Below, one piece after another: positions 1 through 18,124 of a stretch of 64,000 bases of DNA. Made by a program: the position numbers and the translations under genes. The stretch is taken from contig NZ_RAHW01000010.1 in assembly GCF_004117875.1 (NCBI RefSeq), positions 1 through 64,000 on the forward strand, in the 5' to 3' direction. Each line of letters begins with the position of its first letter. The first letter of the stretch is position 1. The notes beneath the pieces were generated by a model. The model was not told the DNA's origin. It made no database searches and worked only from the letters and a program-made list of their open reading frames with translations. Source of the stretch: Geomonas oryzae. Its GTDB lineage: Bacteria; Desulfobacterota; Desulfuromonadia; Geobacterales; Geobacteraceae.

Positions 1-1133
1 GCGAAGCGCAGACCTTCGTCCATTGCGATCGGGGTGATCAGGTTGACGGTAACCGAGACGTTGTCGCCCGGCATAACCATCTCGACGCCGGCTTCGAGGT
101 CAACCACGCCGGTAACGTCGGTGGTCCTGAAGTAGAACTGCGGACGGTAGCCGTTGAAGAACGGGGTGTGACGGCCGCCCTCTTCCTTGGAGAGGATGTA
201 CGCCTCTGCCTTGAACTTGGTGTGCGGGGTGATGGAGCCCGGCTTGGCGAGAACCTGGCCACGCTCGATCTCCTCACGCTTGACACCGCGGAGCAGTGCG
301 CCGATGTTGTCGCCTGCACGACCTTCGTCGAGCAGCTTGCGGAACATCTCAACACCGGTAACGGTGGTCTTGGCGGTTGCCTTGATGCCGACGATCTCGA
401 CTTCCTCGCCGACCTTCACGATGCCGCGCTCGACACGACCGGTTGCAACGGTACCACGACCGGAGATGGAGAACACGTCCTCGACCGGCATGAGGAACGG
501 CTTGTCGATGGCGCGCTGCGGCTCCGGGATGTAGGCGTCGACTGCGTCCATCAGCTTCATGATGGCCTGCTCGCCGAGTTCGCCCGGGTCACCCTCGAGC
601 CCTTTCAGAGCGGAACCCTTGATGATGGGGATATCGTCGCCCGGGAAGTCGTAGGAGGAGAGGAGTTCGCGAACTTCCAGCTCGACGAGCTCGAGGAGCT
701 CCTCGTCGTCCACCATGTCGGCCTTGTTCAGGAACACGACGATGTAGGGGACGCCGACCTGACGTGCGAGCAGGATGTGCTCACGGGTCTGCGGCATCGG
801 GCCGTCAGCTGCGGAAACAACCAGGATCGCGCCGTCCATCTGCGCAGCACCGGTGATCATGTTCTTTACGTAGTCGGCGTGGCCCGGGCAGTCGACGTGA
901 GCGTAGTGACGCTTCTCGGTCTCGTACTCGACGTGGGCGGTAGCGATGGTGATACCACGCTCACGCTCTTCCGGAGCGTTGTCGATCTGGTCGAACGCCT
1001 TGAACTCGGCCTGGCCCTTGCCTGCGAGCACCTTGGTGATCGCTGCGGTCAGGGTGGTCTTGCCGTGGTCGACGTGGCCGATGGTGCCGATGTTTACGTG
1101 CGGCTTAGTTCTTTCAAATTTAGCTTTTGCCAT
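1..1133 (-). CDS. tuf: Elongation factor Tu, copy A (3' end cut by window edge)
   Basis: EF-Tu is the GTPase that brings aminoacyl-tRNA to the ribosome. The reading frame starts at 1133 and runs off the left edge; alignment with the complete copy at 16333-17523 shows that only the last 18 codons and the stop are missing. The G1 loop GHVDHGKT (residues 19-26) and the NKADM motif are present. It is the last visible gene of the str operon, 35 nt after the fusA stop. As I read the bases, it differs from the other tuf copy at ten positions, all silent third-codon positions between 975 and 1128; the remainder is identical. This is the pattern expected from gene conversion between duplicated tuf genes. 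Confidence 0.98.
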   Translation of the reverse strand, partial: MAKAKFERTKPHVNIGTIGHVDHGKTTLTAAITKVLAGKGQAEFKAFDQIDNAPEERERGITIATAHVEYETEKRHYAHVDCPGHADYVKNMITGAAQMDGAILVVSAADGPMPQTREHILLARQVGVPYIVVFLNKADMVDDEELLELVELEVRELLSSYDFPGDDIPIIKGSALKGLEGDPGELGEQAIMKLMDAVDAYIPEPQRAIDKPFLMPVEDVFSISGRGTVATGRVERGIVKVGEEVEIVGIKATAKTTVTGVEMFRKLLDEGRAGDNIGALLRGVKREEIERGQVLAKPGSITPHTKFKAEAYILSKEEGGRHTPFFNGYRPQFYFRTTDVTGVVDLEAGVEMVMPGDNVSVTVNLITPIAMDEGLRF

Positions 1134-1168
1134 TTCGGAATCCTCCTCAGTAGGGAAATTGAATTATC

Positions 1169-3247
1169 TTAGCCTTTGGCCTTCGCAACTATCTCCTCGG
1201 CAACCGACTTCGGTACCGGCTCGTAATGATCGAAGGTCATGGAGTAGGTCGCACGACCCTGGGTCGCGGAGCGCAGGTCGGTGGAGTAACCGAACATCTG
1301 TGCCAGCGGCACCATCGAGTTGACCACCTGAGCGCCTGCGCGCCCTTCCATGCCCATGATGCGGCCACGGCGGGAGTTCAGGTCGCCGATGACGTCGCCC
1401 ATGTACTCTTCCGGAACCACGACCTCTACCGACATGATCGGCTCGAGGATGATCGGGGCGGCCTTGGCGCAGCCCTCTTTGAAGCCCATGGAGCCGGCGA
1501 TCTTGAACGCCATCTCCGAGGAGTCGACCTCGTGGTAGGAACCGTCGACCAGGGTGACCTTGACGTCGACCACCGGGAAGCCGGCCATGACGCCGTTGTC
1601 CAGCGACTCCTTGATGCCTTTGTCGACCGCCGGGATGTACTCGCGGGGAACGACGCCGCCCTTGATGGCGTCGACGAACTCGTAACCCTTGCCCGCCTCC
1701 TGCGGCTCGATCTCGAGCCAGACGTGACCGAACTGACCGCGACCGCCGGACTGGCGTACGAACTTCCCTTCCGCCTTGACCTTCTTGGTGATGGTCTCGC
1801 GGTAGGCGACCTGCGGCTTGCCGACGTTCGCCTCAACCTTGAACTCGCGGAAGAGACGGTCCACGATGATCTCGAGGTGCAGCTCGCCCATGCCGGAGAT
1901 GATGGTCTGGCCGGTTTCCTCGTCGGTCTTGACGCGGAAGGACGGGTCCTCGGAAGCGAGCTTGCCAAGCGACAGGCCCAGCTTCTCCTGGTCGGCCTTG
2001 GTCTTCGGCTCGATGGCGATGGAGATGACCGGCTCGGGGAACTCGATCGACTCGAGGATGACGGCCGCGTTCTCGTCGCAGAGGGTGTCGCCGGTGGTGG
2101 TGTATTTAAGGCCTACCGCTGCGGCGATGTCGCCCGCGTAGACTTCTTTGATCTCTTCACGCTTGTTGGCGTGCATCTTCAGGATACGGCCGATCCTTTC
2201 GCGCTTGCCCTTGGTGGCGTTGTACACGTAGGAACCGGACTGGATCACGCCGGAGTAGACGCGGAAGAAGCAGAGCTGCCCAACGAACGGGTCGGTCATG
2301 ATCTTGAAGCCCAAGGCCGCGAACGGCTCGGCGTCGGACGCATGACGCTCGATGGGAGCCTCAGTGTTGGCATCGACACCCTGGATCGCCGGGATGTCGG
2401 TCGGAGCCGGCATGTAGTCGAGGACCGCGTCGAGCAGGTGCTGCACGCCCTTGTTCTTGAAGGCGGAACCGCAGATGACCGGGCAGATCTTGATGTCGAG
2501 GGTGGCCTGACGGATCGCGGCCTTCAGCTCGGGGATGGAGATCTCCTCGCCGCCCAGGTATTTCTCCATGAGGGCATCGTCGTGGGAAGCAACTTCCTCG
2601 ATGAGCGCCTCGCGGTATTCCTGGGCCTGGTCCATCAGGTCGGCCGGGATATCGACGACATCGTACACCGCACCCATGGTCTCGTCGTTGAAGACGATCC
2701 CTTTCATCTCGATCAGGTCGACGAGGCCTTTGTAGTTCTCCTCGCTGCCGATCGGGATCTGCAGGGCGACCGGGTTCGCCTTGAGGCGATCCTTGATCAT
2801 GGCGATGCCGCGGAAGAAGTCAGCACCGATGCGGTCCATCTTGTTGATGAACGCGATACGCGGTACGCGGTACTTGTCCGCCTGACGCCATACGGTCTCG
2901 GACTGCGGCTCAACGCCACCGACCGAGCAGAATACGGCGACTGCGCCGTCGAGAACACGCAGGGAGCGCTCTACCTCGATGGTGAAGTCGACGTGACCCG
3001 GGGTGTCGATGATGTTGATACGATGGTCCTTCCAGTTGCAGGTGGTTGCTGCGGAGGTGATGGTGATGCCACGCTCCTGCTCCTGCTCCATCCAGTCCAT
3101 AGTAGCGGCGCCGTCATGGACCTCGCCGATCTTGTGGGAAACACCGGTGTAGTAGAGAATACGCTCCGTGGTGGTGGTCTTCCCTGCATCTATGTGAGCC
3201 ATGATCCCGATATTACGGGTCATTTCCAACGAAACCTGACGTGCCAC
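1169..3247 (-). CDS. fusA: Elongation factor G
   Basis: EF-G is the translocation GTPase of the ribosome and, with RRF, takes part in ribosome recycling. The 692-residue length is standard. The N-terminal P-loop [10 protein letters not shown] (residues 17-26), the DTPGHVDF switch II motif and NKMDR mark the G domain, and domains II-V follow to a normal C-terminus. The gene lies 50 nt after rpsG and 35 nt before tuf, in the classical str operon order rpsL-rpsG-fusA-tuf. It is probably co-transcribed from the promoter upstream of rpsL. Confidence 0.98.
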   Translation of the reverse strand: MARQVSLEMTRNIGIMAHIDAGKTTTTERILYYTGVSHKIGEVHDGAATMDWMEQEQERGITITSAATTCNWKDHRINIIDTPGHVDFTIEVERSLRVLDGAVAVFCSVGGVEPQSETVWRQADKYRVPRIAFINKMDRIGADFFRGIAMIKDRLKANPVALQIPIGSEENYKGLVDLIEMKGIVFNDETMGAVYDVVDIPADLMDQAQEYREALIEEVASHDDALMEKYLGGEEISIPELKAAIRQATLDIKICPVICGSAFKNKGVQHLLDAVLDYMPAPTDIPAIQGVDANTEAPIERHASDAEPFAALGFKIMTDPFVGQLCFFRVYSGVIQSGSYVYNATKGKRERIGRILKMHANKREEIKEVYAGDIAAAVGLKYTTTGDTLCDENAAVILESIEFPEPVISIAIEPKTKADQEKLGLSLGKLASEDPSFRVKTDEETGQTIISGMGELHLEIIVDRLFREFKVEANVGKPQVAYRETITKKVKAEGKFVRQSGGRGQFGHVWLEIEPQEAGKGYEFVDAIKGGVVPREYIPAVDKGIKESLDNGVMAGFPVVDVKVTLVDGSYHEVDSSEMAFKIAGSMGFKEGCAKAAPIILEPIMSVEVVVPEEYMGDVIGDLNSRRGRIMGMEGRAGAQVVNSMVPLAQMFGYSTDLRSATQGRATYSMTFDHYEPVPKSVAEEIVAKAKG

Positions 3248-3297
3248 TTACTATTCCTCCGAGTTGCTTTCTAAGCCTTAATGGGTGCCGCCGAAGA

Positions 3298-3768
3298 CTA
3301 CCAGCGGTAATGGGCGAAGGCGCGGTTCGCCTCTGCCATCTTGTGGGTATCCTCGCGCTTCTTCACCGCGGAGCCGCGGTTGTTGTAAGCGTCGAGAATC
3401 TCGCCGGCAAGCTTGTCGGTAACGGTCTTCTCGCTGCGGGCGTTGGAGTACTTCACCAGCCAGCGCATGGCCAGAGACATGCGGCGCTCCGGACGAACCT
3501 CGACCGGAACCTGGTAGGTGGAACCACCGACCCTGCGGGACTTGACTTCCAGCATCGGCTTGATGTTGTCGAGGCACTTCTTGAGGACCTTGACCGGCTC
3601 GTCGCCGGCCTTGCCGGCAGCGATTTCAAGGGCACCGTAGAGGGCTTTCTCGGCGGTGGACTTCTTGCCGTCCAGCATGATTATATTGATCAGCTTGGCA
3701 ACCACCCTGTCACCGTATTTCGGGTCCGGGAGGATCACCCGCTTTGCTACTTCTCTTCTTCTTGGCAT
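3298..3768 (-). CDS. rpsG: 30S ribosomal protein S7
   Basis: S7 binds the 3' major domain of 16S rRNA and nucleates assembly of the 30S head. The 156-residue protein has the family length and begins [10 protein letters not shown], with the conserved [15 protein letters not shown] segment near residue 30 and a typical C-terminus ending HYRW. It sits 52 nt after rpsL and 50 nt before fusA. In enterobacteria S7 represses its own operon from the rpsL-rpsG spacer; I could not judge whether the short spacer here can do this. Confidence 0.98.
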   Translation of the reverse strand: MPRRREVAKRVILPDPKYGDRVVAKLINIIMLDGKKSTAEKALYGALEIAAGKAGDEPVKVLKKCLDNIKPMLEVKSRRVGGSTYQVPVEVRPERRMSLAMRWLVKYSNARSEKTVTDKLAGEILDAYNNRGSAVKKREDTHKMAEANRAFAHYRW

Positions 3769-3820
3769 GTCTTAACCTCTCACTTAAAATCGGTTACTTG
3801 GGTCTCTTTGAACCGTACGG

Positions 3821-4192
3821 TTACTTGGGCCTTTTCGCACCGTACTTGGAACGGCTCTTCATGCGACCCTTGACGCCGACAGAGTCGAGCGTACCGCGGA
3901 CGATGTGGTAACGAACACCCGGAAGGTCCTTCACCCTGCCGCCCCTGATGAGGACAACGGAGTGTTCCTGGAGGTTGTGACCAACACCCGGAATGTAGGA
4001 GGTCACCTCGACGCCGTTGGTAAGCCTTACCCTTGCGACTTTACGAAGCGCGGAGTTCGGTTTCTTCGGGGTTGTGGTGTAAACCCTGGTGCAAACGCCC
4101 CTCTTCTGCGGGCAGCTCCTGAGTGCCGGAGCAGTGGATTTTTCACCCTTTGACTCCCGACCATGACGAATAAGCTGATTAATAGTTGGCAT
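3821..4192 (-). CDS. rpsL: 30S ribosomal protein S12
   Basis: S12 lies at the decoding centre of the 30S subunit and is the classical streptomycin target. The protein is 123 residues, starts [12 protein letters not shown] and contains the conserved [13 protein letters not shown] loop, with lysine at the position whose change gives streptomycin resistance in other bacteria, so the allele looks sensitive. The [10 protein letters not shown] segment is also present. It is the first gene of the str operon, preceded by its own sigma-70-type promoter (4252-4280) downstream of the rpoC terminator. Confidence 0.98.
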   Translation of the reverse strand: MPTINQLIRHGRESKGEKSTAPALRSCPQKRGVCTRVYTTTPKKPNSALRKVARVRLTNGVEVTSYIPGVGHNLQEHSVVLIRGGRVKDLPGVRYHIVRGTLDSVGVKGRMKSRSKYGAKRPK

Positions 4193-4251
4193 ACATTCCT
4201 CTCACGCGATTCTTATCCACGCGCAGACGCACCCCGCGCGCGGAAGCGACG

Positions 4252-4280
4252 AAAATAGCAACAACGAACGTGCTTGTCAA
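4252..4280 (-). promoter_or_regulatory. Promoter of the rpsL-rpsG-fusA-tuf operon
   Basis: On the minus strand there is a perfect -35 hexamer TTGACA (4275-4280), a 17-nt spacer and a -10 hexamer TATTTT (4252-4257), about 60 nt before the rpsL start. It lies immediately after the hairpin that follows rpoC, so the str genes can be transcribed independently of the rpoBC unit. Confidence 0.75.
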
Positions 4281-4289
4281 GTTTTATTT

Positions 4290-4343
4290 GAAAAAAGTGA
4301 GACGCCGGCCAGTGAAGCAGGGAACCCGCTCTCACTGGCCGGA
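4290..4343 (-). terminator. Hairpin terminator after rpoC
   Basis: Just after the rpoC stop the minus strand forms an 11-bp stem (arms CCGGCCAGTGA and TCACTGGCCGG) around a 16-nt loop. A run of six T follows eight bases after the stem. The gap between stem and T-run makes it less than ideal, but its place between rpoC and the rpsL promoter supports a terminator role. Confidence 0.65.
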
Positions 4344-4350
4344 TACTGGA

Positions 4351-8496
<4,146 letters not shown>

Positions 8497-8546
8497 AGTA
8501 TTTTCCTCCTTAGCGGTAGGAGTTACGTTATCTGTTCCAAGCAGCT

Positions 8547-8597
8547 TGTCGGACTGTCTGACGTCTGACCGGTCGGACTAATCGGACCGGTCAGACA
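8547..8597. repeat. Dispersed GTCGGAC-type repeat with hairpin between rpoB and rpoC
   Basis: The rpoB-rpoC spacer is built mainly of copies and inversions of GTCGGAC/GTCTGAC. It includes a perfect 11-bp inverted repeat (arms 8564-8574 and 8585-8595, TCTGACCGGTC) around a 10-nt loop. No T-run follows, so it does not look like a terminator. The same motif recurs at 24238-24270 and 33431-33464, showing a dispersed family. Confidence 0.75.
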
Positions 8598-8606
8598 AAC
8601 AGTGTC

Positions 8607-12722
<4,116 letters not shown>

Positions 12723-12830
12723 ATCTTCTCCTTGTGGTGAACGCCTTGGAAGACCTCCACCCCCTTGAATTTCCTGCTGTTTTGGTCGGGCGGGGCTGCG
12801 GGGTGAAGCGGCCTCAAACTAAAATAGAAC

Positions 12831-12859
12831 AGCCAAGGCCGCAAAAAGCGACCTTGGCT
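12831..12859 (-). terminator. Attenuator-like hairpin between rplL and rpoB
   Basis: On the minus strand the rplL-rpoB gap contains an approximately 12-bp stem (arms beginning AGCCAAGG and ending CCTTGGCT) with a T-rich loop, followed by GTTCTATTTTAG. In many bacteria a partial terminator or processing site here sets the ratio of L7/L12 to polymerase subunits. That role is inferred from position and structure. Confidence 0.65.
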
Positions 12860-12884
12860 TTGGTAAAGATCGGTGCGGAAATGA

Positions 12885-13265
12885 CTACTTGACTTCCACT
12901 TCTGCGCCGGCTTCGACCAGCTGCTTCTGTGCGTCGGCAGCTTCTTCCTTGGAGATACCGGTTTTGACCGGCTGCGGAGCGCCGTCGACCAGGTCCTTGG
13001 CTTCTTTGAGGCCGAGGGACGTAAGGCCACGAACGACCTTGATGACAGCGATCTTGTTAGCGCCAGCGTTTTTGAGGATGACGTCGAACTCGGTCTTCTC
13101 TTCAGCAGCTTCAGCGGCAGCAGCCGGAGCGCCGGCAGCAGCAACGGCAACCGGAGCGGCTGCGGAAACGCCGAACTTCTCCTCGAGCTCTTTCACGAGG
13201 CCGGCAAGTTCGAGGACGGACATGTTCTCAATGAAGCTGATTACTTCTTCTTTGGTGATAGCCAT
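12885..13265 (-). CDS. rplL: 50S ribosomal protein L7/L12
   Basis: L7/L12 is the multicopy acidic stalk protein that recruits translation factors. The 126-residue sequence has the N-terminal dimerisation domain, an alanine/proline-rich hinge (about residues 34-55) and the C-terminal factor-binding domain with [20 protein letters not shown]. It lies 60 nt after rplJ in the usual rplJL pair and is probably under L10-mediated autoregulation through the rplJ leader. Confidence 0.98.
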   Translation of the reverse strand: MAITKEEVISFIENMSVLELAGLVKELEEKFGVSAAAPVAVAAAGAPAAAAEAAEEKTEFDVILKNAGANKIAVIKVVRGLTSLGLKEAKDLVDGAPQPVKTGISKEEAADAQKQLVEAGAEVEVK

Positions 13266-13325
13266 TTCTTTCTCCTCCAGAGAATATTGTTAGATGTTTA
13301 AAGCGAAAATTGTCGGTGACTGCGA

Positions 13326-13847
13326 CTAGGCAGCCTTCTGGATCCTGATCTGTTCCAGCGCGCGTACGAACCCGCCCGGGACAGCCGCGAGAACGCGTAC
13401 GAAGTTGCTTGCCGGTGCCTGCATGCTGCCCAGCATCTTGGCGATAAGCACTTCGCGGCTCGGCAGATCGGCGAGAGCCTGGATCTCGGCCACGTTGATG
13501 GTCTTGCCGGTAAGCACGCCAGCCTTCAGAGTGAACGGGTTGGTGGCTTCCTTGTTGAAACGCGACAGCACCTTGGCCGCTGCGACGGGATCGTCATAGC
13601 AAAGGGCAATGGCGGTCGGGCCAGCGTAGTACTGGCTCAGACCTTCCTTGTCGGTCCCTTTGGAAGCGATCTCGAGCAGGGTGTTCTTGACGACCTTGTA
13701 CTCGGCGTTTGCCTTCCTGAGCTCGTTTCTGAGCTCGGTCGCCTGGCCGACGTTCATCCCGCGGAAATCCGCGAGGAACACTGCCTGGGCCTTCAGGAGC
13801 TTGTCGTGCATCTCGGTAACAAGTTCTTGTTTGGTTTCCTTATTCAA
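13326..13847 (-). CDS. rplJ: 50S ribosomal protein L10
   Basis: L10 forms the base of the ribosomal stalk and binds L7/L12 dimers through its C-terminal helix. The 173-residue protein begins [17 protein letters not shown] and contains the conserved [14 protein letters not shown] segment near residues 29-42. It is the first gene of the rplJ-rplL pair and follows a leader of about 180 nt that looks like an L10 autoregulatory leader. Confidence 0.97.
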   Translation of the reverse strand: MNKETKQELVTEMHDKLLKAQAVFLADFRGMNVGQATELRNELRKANAEYKVVKNTLLEIASKGTDKEGLSQYYAGPTAIALCYDDPVAAAKVLSRFNKEATNPFTLKAGVLTGKTINVAEIQALADLPSREVLIAKMLGSMQAPASNFVRVLAAVPGGFVRALEQIRIQKAA

Positions 13848-14005
13848 GCGCCTTCCTCCTTTCTTTTGGTATACGGGTACGGAACCCCGCCAAAGTCAGG
13901 AAGTTGCGGAACATGCTTTTTCACGCAACATCTTGCAAGTCTCGGTTGGCCGCCCAAGGCGATTAAGCACCGACGATGCAACTGGCGCACCCACTGTCTT
14001 TGACT
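13848..14005 (-). promoter_or_regulatory. L10-type mRNA leader upstream of rplJ
   Basis: The 182-nt rplA-rplJ gap is long compared with its neighbours and, on the minus strand, holds the unpaired-loop-like segment CCGAGACTTGCAAGA flanked by complementary stretches, as in ribosomal L10 leaders. The L10-L12 complex binds such leaders to repress rplJL translation. The call rests on position and a partial motif; folding against the Rfam L10_leader model would settle it. Confidence 0.6.
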
Positions 14006-14029
14006 TTGGCTTTACTGCGGATACTGCCT

Positions 14030-14731
14030 TTATTTCAAGATCGCGCTGATGTCAGCGAGATCGATGTTCACGCCCGGGCCCATGGTGGAAGATACGCTGA
14101 TCTTCTTCATGTAGGTGCCCTTGGCGGCAGCCGGCTTGGCCTTCTGAAGCGCTTCGACCAGGGCTGCAACGTTCTGCTTCAGGGTCTCGGCGGTGAAGGA
14201 GACCTTGCCCACCGGGGCATGGATGATACCGGCCTTCTCGACGCGGAACTCGACCTTACCGGACTTGGACTCCTTCACGGCGCGGGCCACGTCGAAGGTG
14301 ACGGTGCCGACTTTCGGGTTCGGCATCAGGCCGCGGGGACCGAGGAGCTTACCGATCTTGCCGACCACACCCATCATGTCCGGGGTCGCGATGGCGGTGT
14401 CGAATTCGAACCACCCTTCCTGGATCTTGGTGACCAGGTCGTCGGCGCCGACGAAATCGGCACCGGCCTCGCGGGCCTCTTTCTCTTTCTCGCCCTTGGC
14501 GAAGACGAGGACGCGCACGTCCTTGCCGAGGCCGTTGGGGAGCACGACGGCGCCGCGCACCATCTGGTCGGCGTGACGGGGATCGACACCCAGCTTGACC
14601 ACCAGGTCGACGGTCTCGTCGAACTTGGCGTAAGCTGCGCCTTTAACGAGCTCAAGACCCTCGGACAGGGGATAGGTTTTGGTCCTGTCGACCTTGGCGC
14701 GAGCCTCTTTGGCTTTTTTAGTCATAGACAT
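14030..14731 (-). CDS. rplA: 50S ribosomal protein L1
   Basis: L1 forms the mobile L1 stalk next to the E site. At 233 residues it has the standard length; the [15 protein letters not shown] segment (about residues 127-141) and the [13 protein letters not shown] segment are signatures of the family. I kept the first ATG because a GAGGG ribosome-binding site lies about nine bases upstream. It follows rplK by 22 nt. In many bacteria L1 represses the rplK-rplA transcript. Confidence 0.98.
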   Translation of the reverse strand: MSMTKKAKEARAKVDRTKTYPLSEGLELVKGAAYAKFDETVDLVVKLGVDPRHADQMVRGAVVLPNGLGKDVRVLVFAKGEKEKEAREAGADFVGADDLVTKIQEGWFEFDTAIATPDMMGVVGKIGKLLGPRGLMPNPKVGTVTFDVARAVKESKSGKVEFRVEKAGIIHAPVGKVSFTAETLKQNVAALVEALQKAKPAAAKGTYMKKISVSSTMGPGVNIDLADISAILK

Positions 14732-14753
14732 TTCTGATAACCCTCTCTTTATC

Positions 14754-15176
14754 TTAAGCTATTTCAACGCCCATGCTGCGCGCGGTACCTTCAATGGTCC
14801 TCATGGCAGCCTCAAGGCTCGCGGCATTGAGGTCGGGCATCTTCTTAGTTGCGATCTCGCGCACCTGCTCCTTGGTCAGCTTGCCGACCTTGGTCTTGTT
14901 GGGGACCGCGGAGCCGCTCTGGAGGCCGAGAGCTTTCTTGATGAGAACCGGAGCCGGCGGAGTCTTGGTGATGAAGGTGAAGGACCTGTCGGCGTAGACA
15001 GTGATGACGACCGGAGTGATGGTCCCTTCGTCCGCCTGGGTCTTCGCGTTGAAAGCCTTGCAGAACTCCATGATGTTGACGCCGTGCTGACCGAGTGCCG
15101 GACCGATCGGAGGAGACGGGTTAGCCTTCCCTGCGGGTACCTGCAGCTTTATGTAACCGGTAATTTTTTTCGCCAT
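14754..15176 (-). CDS. rplK: 50S ribosomal protein L11
   Basis: L11 binds the GTPase-associated centre of 23S rRNA. The 140-residue protein begins [20 protein letters not shown] and has the conserved [19 protein letters not shown] stretch (residues 24-42). It stands between nusG and rplA in the order found in most bacteria and is the usual thiostrepton/micrococcin site. Confidence 0.98.
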   Translation of the reverse strand: MAKKITGYIKLQVPAGKANPSPPIGPALGQHGVNIMEFCKAFNAKTQADEGTITPVVITVYADRSFTFITKTPPAPVLIKKALGLQSGSAVPNKTKVGKLTKEQVREIATKKMPDLNAASLEAAMRTIEGTARSMGVEIA

Positions 15177-15240
15177 TTTCCTACTCCTTTATCTTTCCTT
15201 CGAACTGCCTGATTCTTCTATCACTAACAGCGGGGTGACC

Positions 15241-15768
15241 CTACTGCTTTTCTACCTGCATGAATTCGAGCTCGACCGGGGTGGCGCGCCCGAAGATGCT
15301 TACCATGACCTTCAGTTTCCCCTTGTCCGGCTTCACGTCCTCGACCACGCCGGAGAAGTTGAGGAACGGACCGTCGATGACCCTGACCGTCTCGCCAACT
15401 TCGAAGAGGACCTTCGGACGGGGCTTCTCGGCACCCTCTTCCATCCTCTTGGTGATCTTGTTGACTTCGTCGTCCGGAATCGGGAAGGGGTTGTTGCCGC
15501 CGACGAACCCGGTCACCTTCGCGGTCTCTTTGACCACGTGCCAGGTATCGTCGTTCAATTCCATGTTGACCAGGATGTATCCGGGGAAGAACTTCCTGGA
15601 CGAAGTCTTCTTCTCCCCCTTCTTAAGTTCGACGACGGTTTCGCACGGGATCAGGATCTCGCCGAAGAACTCCTCCATGCCGAGGTTCTTGATGCGCTCA
15701 GCAAGCGTGAGCCGCACCTTGTTCTCAAAGCCGGAGTAGGTATGTACGCCGTACCATTTGTGTGCCAT
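15241..15768 (-). CDS. nusG: Transcription termination/antitermination protein NusG
   Basis: NusG binds RNA polymerase and links it to Rho or to the ribosome. I placed the start at 15768 ([13 protein letters not shown]), which gives the usual 175 residues; the longer frame adds 21 residues without family character that run back into secE. The N-terminal NGN domain covers about residues 1-115 and the KOW domain ([16 protein letters not shown]) lies near residues 124-175. It starts 10 nt after the secE stop, so the two are translated from one mRNA. Confidence 0.98.
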   Translation of the reverse strand: MAHKWYGVHTYSGFENKVRLTLAERIKNLGMEEFFGEILIPCETVVELKKGEKKTSSRKFFPGYILVNMELNDDTWHVVKETAKVTGFVGGNNPFPIPDDEVNKITKRMEEGAEKPRPKVLFEVGETVRVIDGPFLNFSGVVEDVKPDKGKLKVMVSIFGRATPVELEFMQVEKQ

Positions 15769-15778
15769 TTTCAGTCCT

Positions 15779-15964
15779 CTAGCGGAGTATCGACCTGATG
15801 AGCTTAGTAAGGACCACGTCGCAGGCGCCAAGGTAAAGTGAGATGACCACTATGATGACAACAACTACCTGAGCGGTAGAGAAGGTCTCCTTGCGGGTAG
15901 GCCAAGTTACCTTGGCGAGCTCCGCCTGAACATCCTCAAAAAAAGTCTTGGCTTTCGCGATCAC
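15779..15964 (-). CDS. secE: Preprotein translocase subunit SecE
   Basis: SecE clamps SecY in the general protein export channel. The protein has 61 residues, the short single-span form common outside enterobacteria: an amphipathic N-terminal helix (VQAELAKVTWPTRKET, residues 12-27, the family signature) and one membrane span at about residues 32-50. The start codon is GTG at 15962-15964, six bases after an AGGAG ribosome-binding site. It lies between tRNA-Trp and nusG, the normal place. Confidence 0.96.
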   Translation of the reverse strand: MIAKAKTFFEDVQAELAKVTWPTRKETFSTAQVVVVIIVVISLYLGACDVVLTKLIRSILR

Positions 15965-15996
15965 TTGTCACTCCTCACTTCGTGAAGATAAAAAAA

Positions 15997-16073
15997 TGGC
16001 AGGCCAGGAGGGATTCGAACCCCCAACACCCGGTTTTGGAGACCGGTGCTCTAGCCGTTAGAGCTACTGGCCT
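15997..16073 (-). tRNA. tRNA-Trp (CCA anticodon)
   Basis: The minus strand folds as a standard tRNA: 7-bp acceptor stem AGGCCAG/CTGGCCT, anticodon arm CCGGT-CTCCAAA-ACCGG, TPsiC loop GTTCGAATC, discriminator G and an encoded 3' CCA (15997-15999). Anticodon CCA reads the Trp codon. It sits between rpmG and secE, a common arrangement. Confidence 0.97.
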
Positions 16074-16081
16074 GCGGCGGA

Positions 16082-16105
16082 GGTTCCCGGACAGTTCCGG
16101 GAACC
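16082..16105 (-). other. Perfect stem-loop between rpmG and tRNA-Trp
   Basis: Two perfect 10-base arms (GGTTCCCGGA and TCCGGGAACC) surround a 4-base loop just 8 nt before the mature 5' end of tRNA-Trp. There is no T-run, so it is unlikely to stop transcription. It may be an RNA processing or stability element that separates the rpmG mRNA from the tRNA precursor. Confidence 0.6.
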
Positions 16106-16115
16106 CCAAGTCAAA

Positions 16116-16268
16116 CTATTTGGTTTCCTTGTGCAGCGTGTGCTTCTGGCAGAAGCGGCAGTACTTGTTGAACTCCAGCTTCTGCGGCGTATTTTTCTTG
16201 TTCTTCGTAGTCGTATAGTTACGCTGTTTGCACTCGGTGCAGCCAAGGGTAATGATGTCTCTAGGCAT
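16116..16268 (-). CDS. rpmG: 50S ribosomal protein L33
   Basis: L33 is a small protein of the 50S subunit near the E site. The 50-residue frame begins [18 protein letters not shown] and ends [10 protein letters not shown]. Four cysteines in two CxxC pairs (Cys10/Cys13 and Cys37/Cys40) make this the zinc-binding form. It lies between tuf and tRNA-Trp, its usual neighbour set. The gene is short, and I translated it directly from the sequence. Confidence 0.95.
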   Translation of the reverse strand: MPRDIITLGCTECKQRNYTTTKNKKNTPQKLEFNKYCRFCQKHTLHKETK

Positions 16269-16332
16269 TGTCTTTCATCCTTTTAAAACTATTTTCTCAT
16301 CCCGAACTTCCGGGACTCAGAGTCCGTCGCTG

Positions 16333-17523
16333 TTACTCGATGATGGAGGCAACCACGCCTGCGCCGACGGTACGGCCGCCTTCGCGGATTGCGAAGCGCA
16401 GACCTTCGTCCATTGCGATCGGGGTGATCAGGTTGACGGTAACCGAGACGTTGTCGCCCGGCATAACCATCTCGACGCCGGCTTCGAGGTCAACCACGCC
16501 GGTAACGTCGGTGGTCCTGAAGTAGAACTGCGGACGGTAGCCGTTGAAGAACGGGGTGTGACGGCCGCCCTCTTCCTTGGAGAGGATGTACGCCTCTGCC
16601 TTGAACTTGGTGTGCGGGGTGATGGAGCCCGGCTTGGCGAGAACCTGGCCACGCTCGATCTCCTCACGCTTGACACCGCGGAGCAGTGCGCCGATGTTGT
16701 CGCCTGCACGACCTTCGTCGAGCAGCTTGCGGAACATCTCAACACCGGTAACGGTGGTCTTGGCGGTTGCCTTGATGCCGACGATCTCGACTTCCTCGCC
16801 GACCTTCACGATGCCGCGCTCGACACGACCGGTTGCAACGGTACCACGACCGGAGATGGAGAACACGTCCTCGACCGGCATGAGGAACGGCTTGTCGATG
16901 GCGCGCTGCGGCTCCGGGATGTAGGCGTCGACTGCGTCCATCAGCTTCATGATGGCCTGCTCGCCGAGTTCGCCCGGGTCACCCTCGAGCCCTTTCAGAG
17001 CGGAACCCTTGATGATGGGGATATCGTCGCCCGGGAAGTCGTAGGAGGAGAGGAGTTCGCGAACTTCCAGCTCGACGAGCTCGAGGAGCTCCTCGTCGTC
17101 CACCATGTCGGCCTTGTTCAGGAACACGACGATGTAGGGGACGCCGACCTGACGTGCGAGCAGGATGTGCTCACGGGTCTGCGGCATCGGGCCGTCAGCT
17201 GCGGAAACAACCAGGATCGCGCCGTCCATCTGCGCAGCACCGGTGATCATGTTCTTTACGTAGTCGGCGTGGCCCGGGCAGTCGACGTGAGCGTAGTGAC
17301 GCTTCTCGGTCTCGTACTCGACGTGGGCGGTAGCGATGGTGATACCACGCTCACGCTCTTCCGGTGCGTTGTCGATCTGGTCGAACGCCTTGAACTCGGC
17401 CTGGCCCTTGCCGGCGAGCACCTTGGTGATGGCTGCGGTCAGGGTGGTCTTGCCGTGGTCGACGTGACCGATGGTCCCTATGTTTACATGCGGTTTAGTT
17501 CTTTCGAATTTAGCTTTAGCCAT
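16333..17523 (-). CDS. tuf: Elongation factor Tu, copy B (complete)
   Basis: Complete 396-residue EF-Tu with GHVDHGKT (19-26), the DCPGHADY switch II motif and NKADM. It lies directly after tRNA-Thr(GGU), exactly as tufB follows thrT in E. coli, and before rpmG. Compared with copy A at the left edge it carries ten silent changes confined to codons 2-53; everything downstream is identical over the overlap. The protein products are therefore the same where both can be seen. Confidence 0.99.
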   Translation of the reverse strand: MAKAKFERTKPHVNIGTIGHVDHGKTTLTAAITKVLAGKGQAEFKAFDQIDNAPEERERGITIATAHVEYETEKRHYAHVDCPGHADYVKNMITGAAQMDGAILVVSAADGPMPQTREHILLARQVGVPYIVVFLNKADMVDDEELLELVELEVRELLSSYDFPGDDIPIIKGSALKGLEGDPGELGEQAIMKLMDAVDAYIPEPQRAIDKPFLMPVEDVFSISGRGTVATGRVERGIVKVGEEVEIVGIKATAKTTVTGVEMFRKLLDEGRAGDNIGALLRGVKREEIERGQVLAKPGSITPHTKFKAEAYILSKEEGGRHTPFFNGYRPQFYFRTTDVTGVVDLEAGVEMVMPGDNVSVTVNLITPIAMDEGLRFAIREGGRTVGAGVVASIIE

Positions 17524-17594
17524 GAGGAATCCTCCCTGATGTATCTACTACAGCCTTTATGTTTGGATGCTTTTTTGCTTTTTTCTAGAAGGGA

Positions 17595-17670
<76 letters not shown>

Positions 17671-17681
17671 GTATTCTGTTT

Positions 17682-17758
17682 TGGAGCGGGAAACGGGACT
17701 CGAACCCGCGACCCTCAGCTTGGAAGGCTGATGCTCTAGCCAACTGAGCTATTCCCGC
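17682..17758 (-). tRNA. tRNA-Gly (UCC anticodon)
   Basis: Acceptor stem GCGGGAA/TTCCCGC, anticodon arm TCAGC-CTTCCAA-GCTGA, TPsiC loop GTTCGAGTC and encoded CCA at 17682-17684. Anticodon TCC reads Gly GGA/GGG. The mature 3' end lies 11 nt before tRNA-Thr(GGU), so the two are processed from one precursor. It corresponds to E. coli glyT. Confidence 0.97.
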
Positions 17759-17870
17759 CAATTCCCTGCTCTGAAGTTTTTTGACTCGAATCACTCTCCA
17801 CTCAACCAGTACCAGCGATCCGCCAGGATCTCCTGATTTGAGCAGAAGCTCATCTCATCTGAAGTTTATA

Positions 17871-17955
17871 TGGTGGAGGGAGGAGGATTCGAACCTCCGA
17901 AGTCGATGACGACAGATTTACAGTCTGTTCCCTTTGGCCGCTCGGGAATCCCTCC
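17871..17955 (-). tRNA. tRNA-Tyr (GUA anticodon)
   Basis: An 85-nt class II tRNA: acceptor stem GGAGGGA/TCCCTCC, anticodon arm CAGACTGTAAATCTG with GTA, a long variable arm and encoded CCA at 17871-17873. Anticodon GTA reads Tyr codons. It corresponds in position to E. coli tyrU. Confidence 0.96.
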
Positions 17956-17986
17956 AGACAGAAGTGATGCTATTCTTTTTTCAATC

Positions 17987-18062
17987 TGGAGCTGACGATG
18001 GGACTCGAACCCGCAACCTGCTGATTACAAGTCAGCTGCTCTACCAATTGAGCTACGCCAGC
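17987..18062 (-). tRNA. tRNA-Thr (UGU anticodon)
   Basis: Acceptor stem GCTGGCG/CGTCAGC with one G-U pair, anticodon arm GCTGA-CTTGTAA-TCAGC, TPsiC loop GTTCGAGTC and encoded CCA at 17987-17989. Anticodon TGT reads Thr ACA/ACG. It is the first gene of the tRNA-tuf transcript and corresponds to E. coli thrU. Confidence 0.97.
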
Positions 18063-18124
18063 CTGATTCGCCATCATCTGCTACCTTTTTTGCTTCAGCG
18101 CCTTGTGTTGCGAAGCGAATCCCT

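Noticed and set aside
168..3274. Long plus-strand open frames opposite tuf and fusA
   Set aside because: They are antisense shadows of strongly conserved genes, with no initiation signals.
8547..8597. Terminator between rpoB and rpoC
   Set aside because: The hairpin has no T-run, and stopping transcription here would uncouple two subunits needed in equal amounts.
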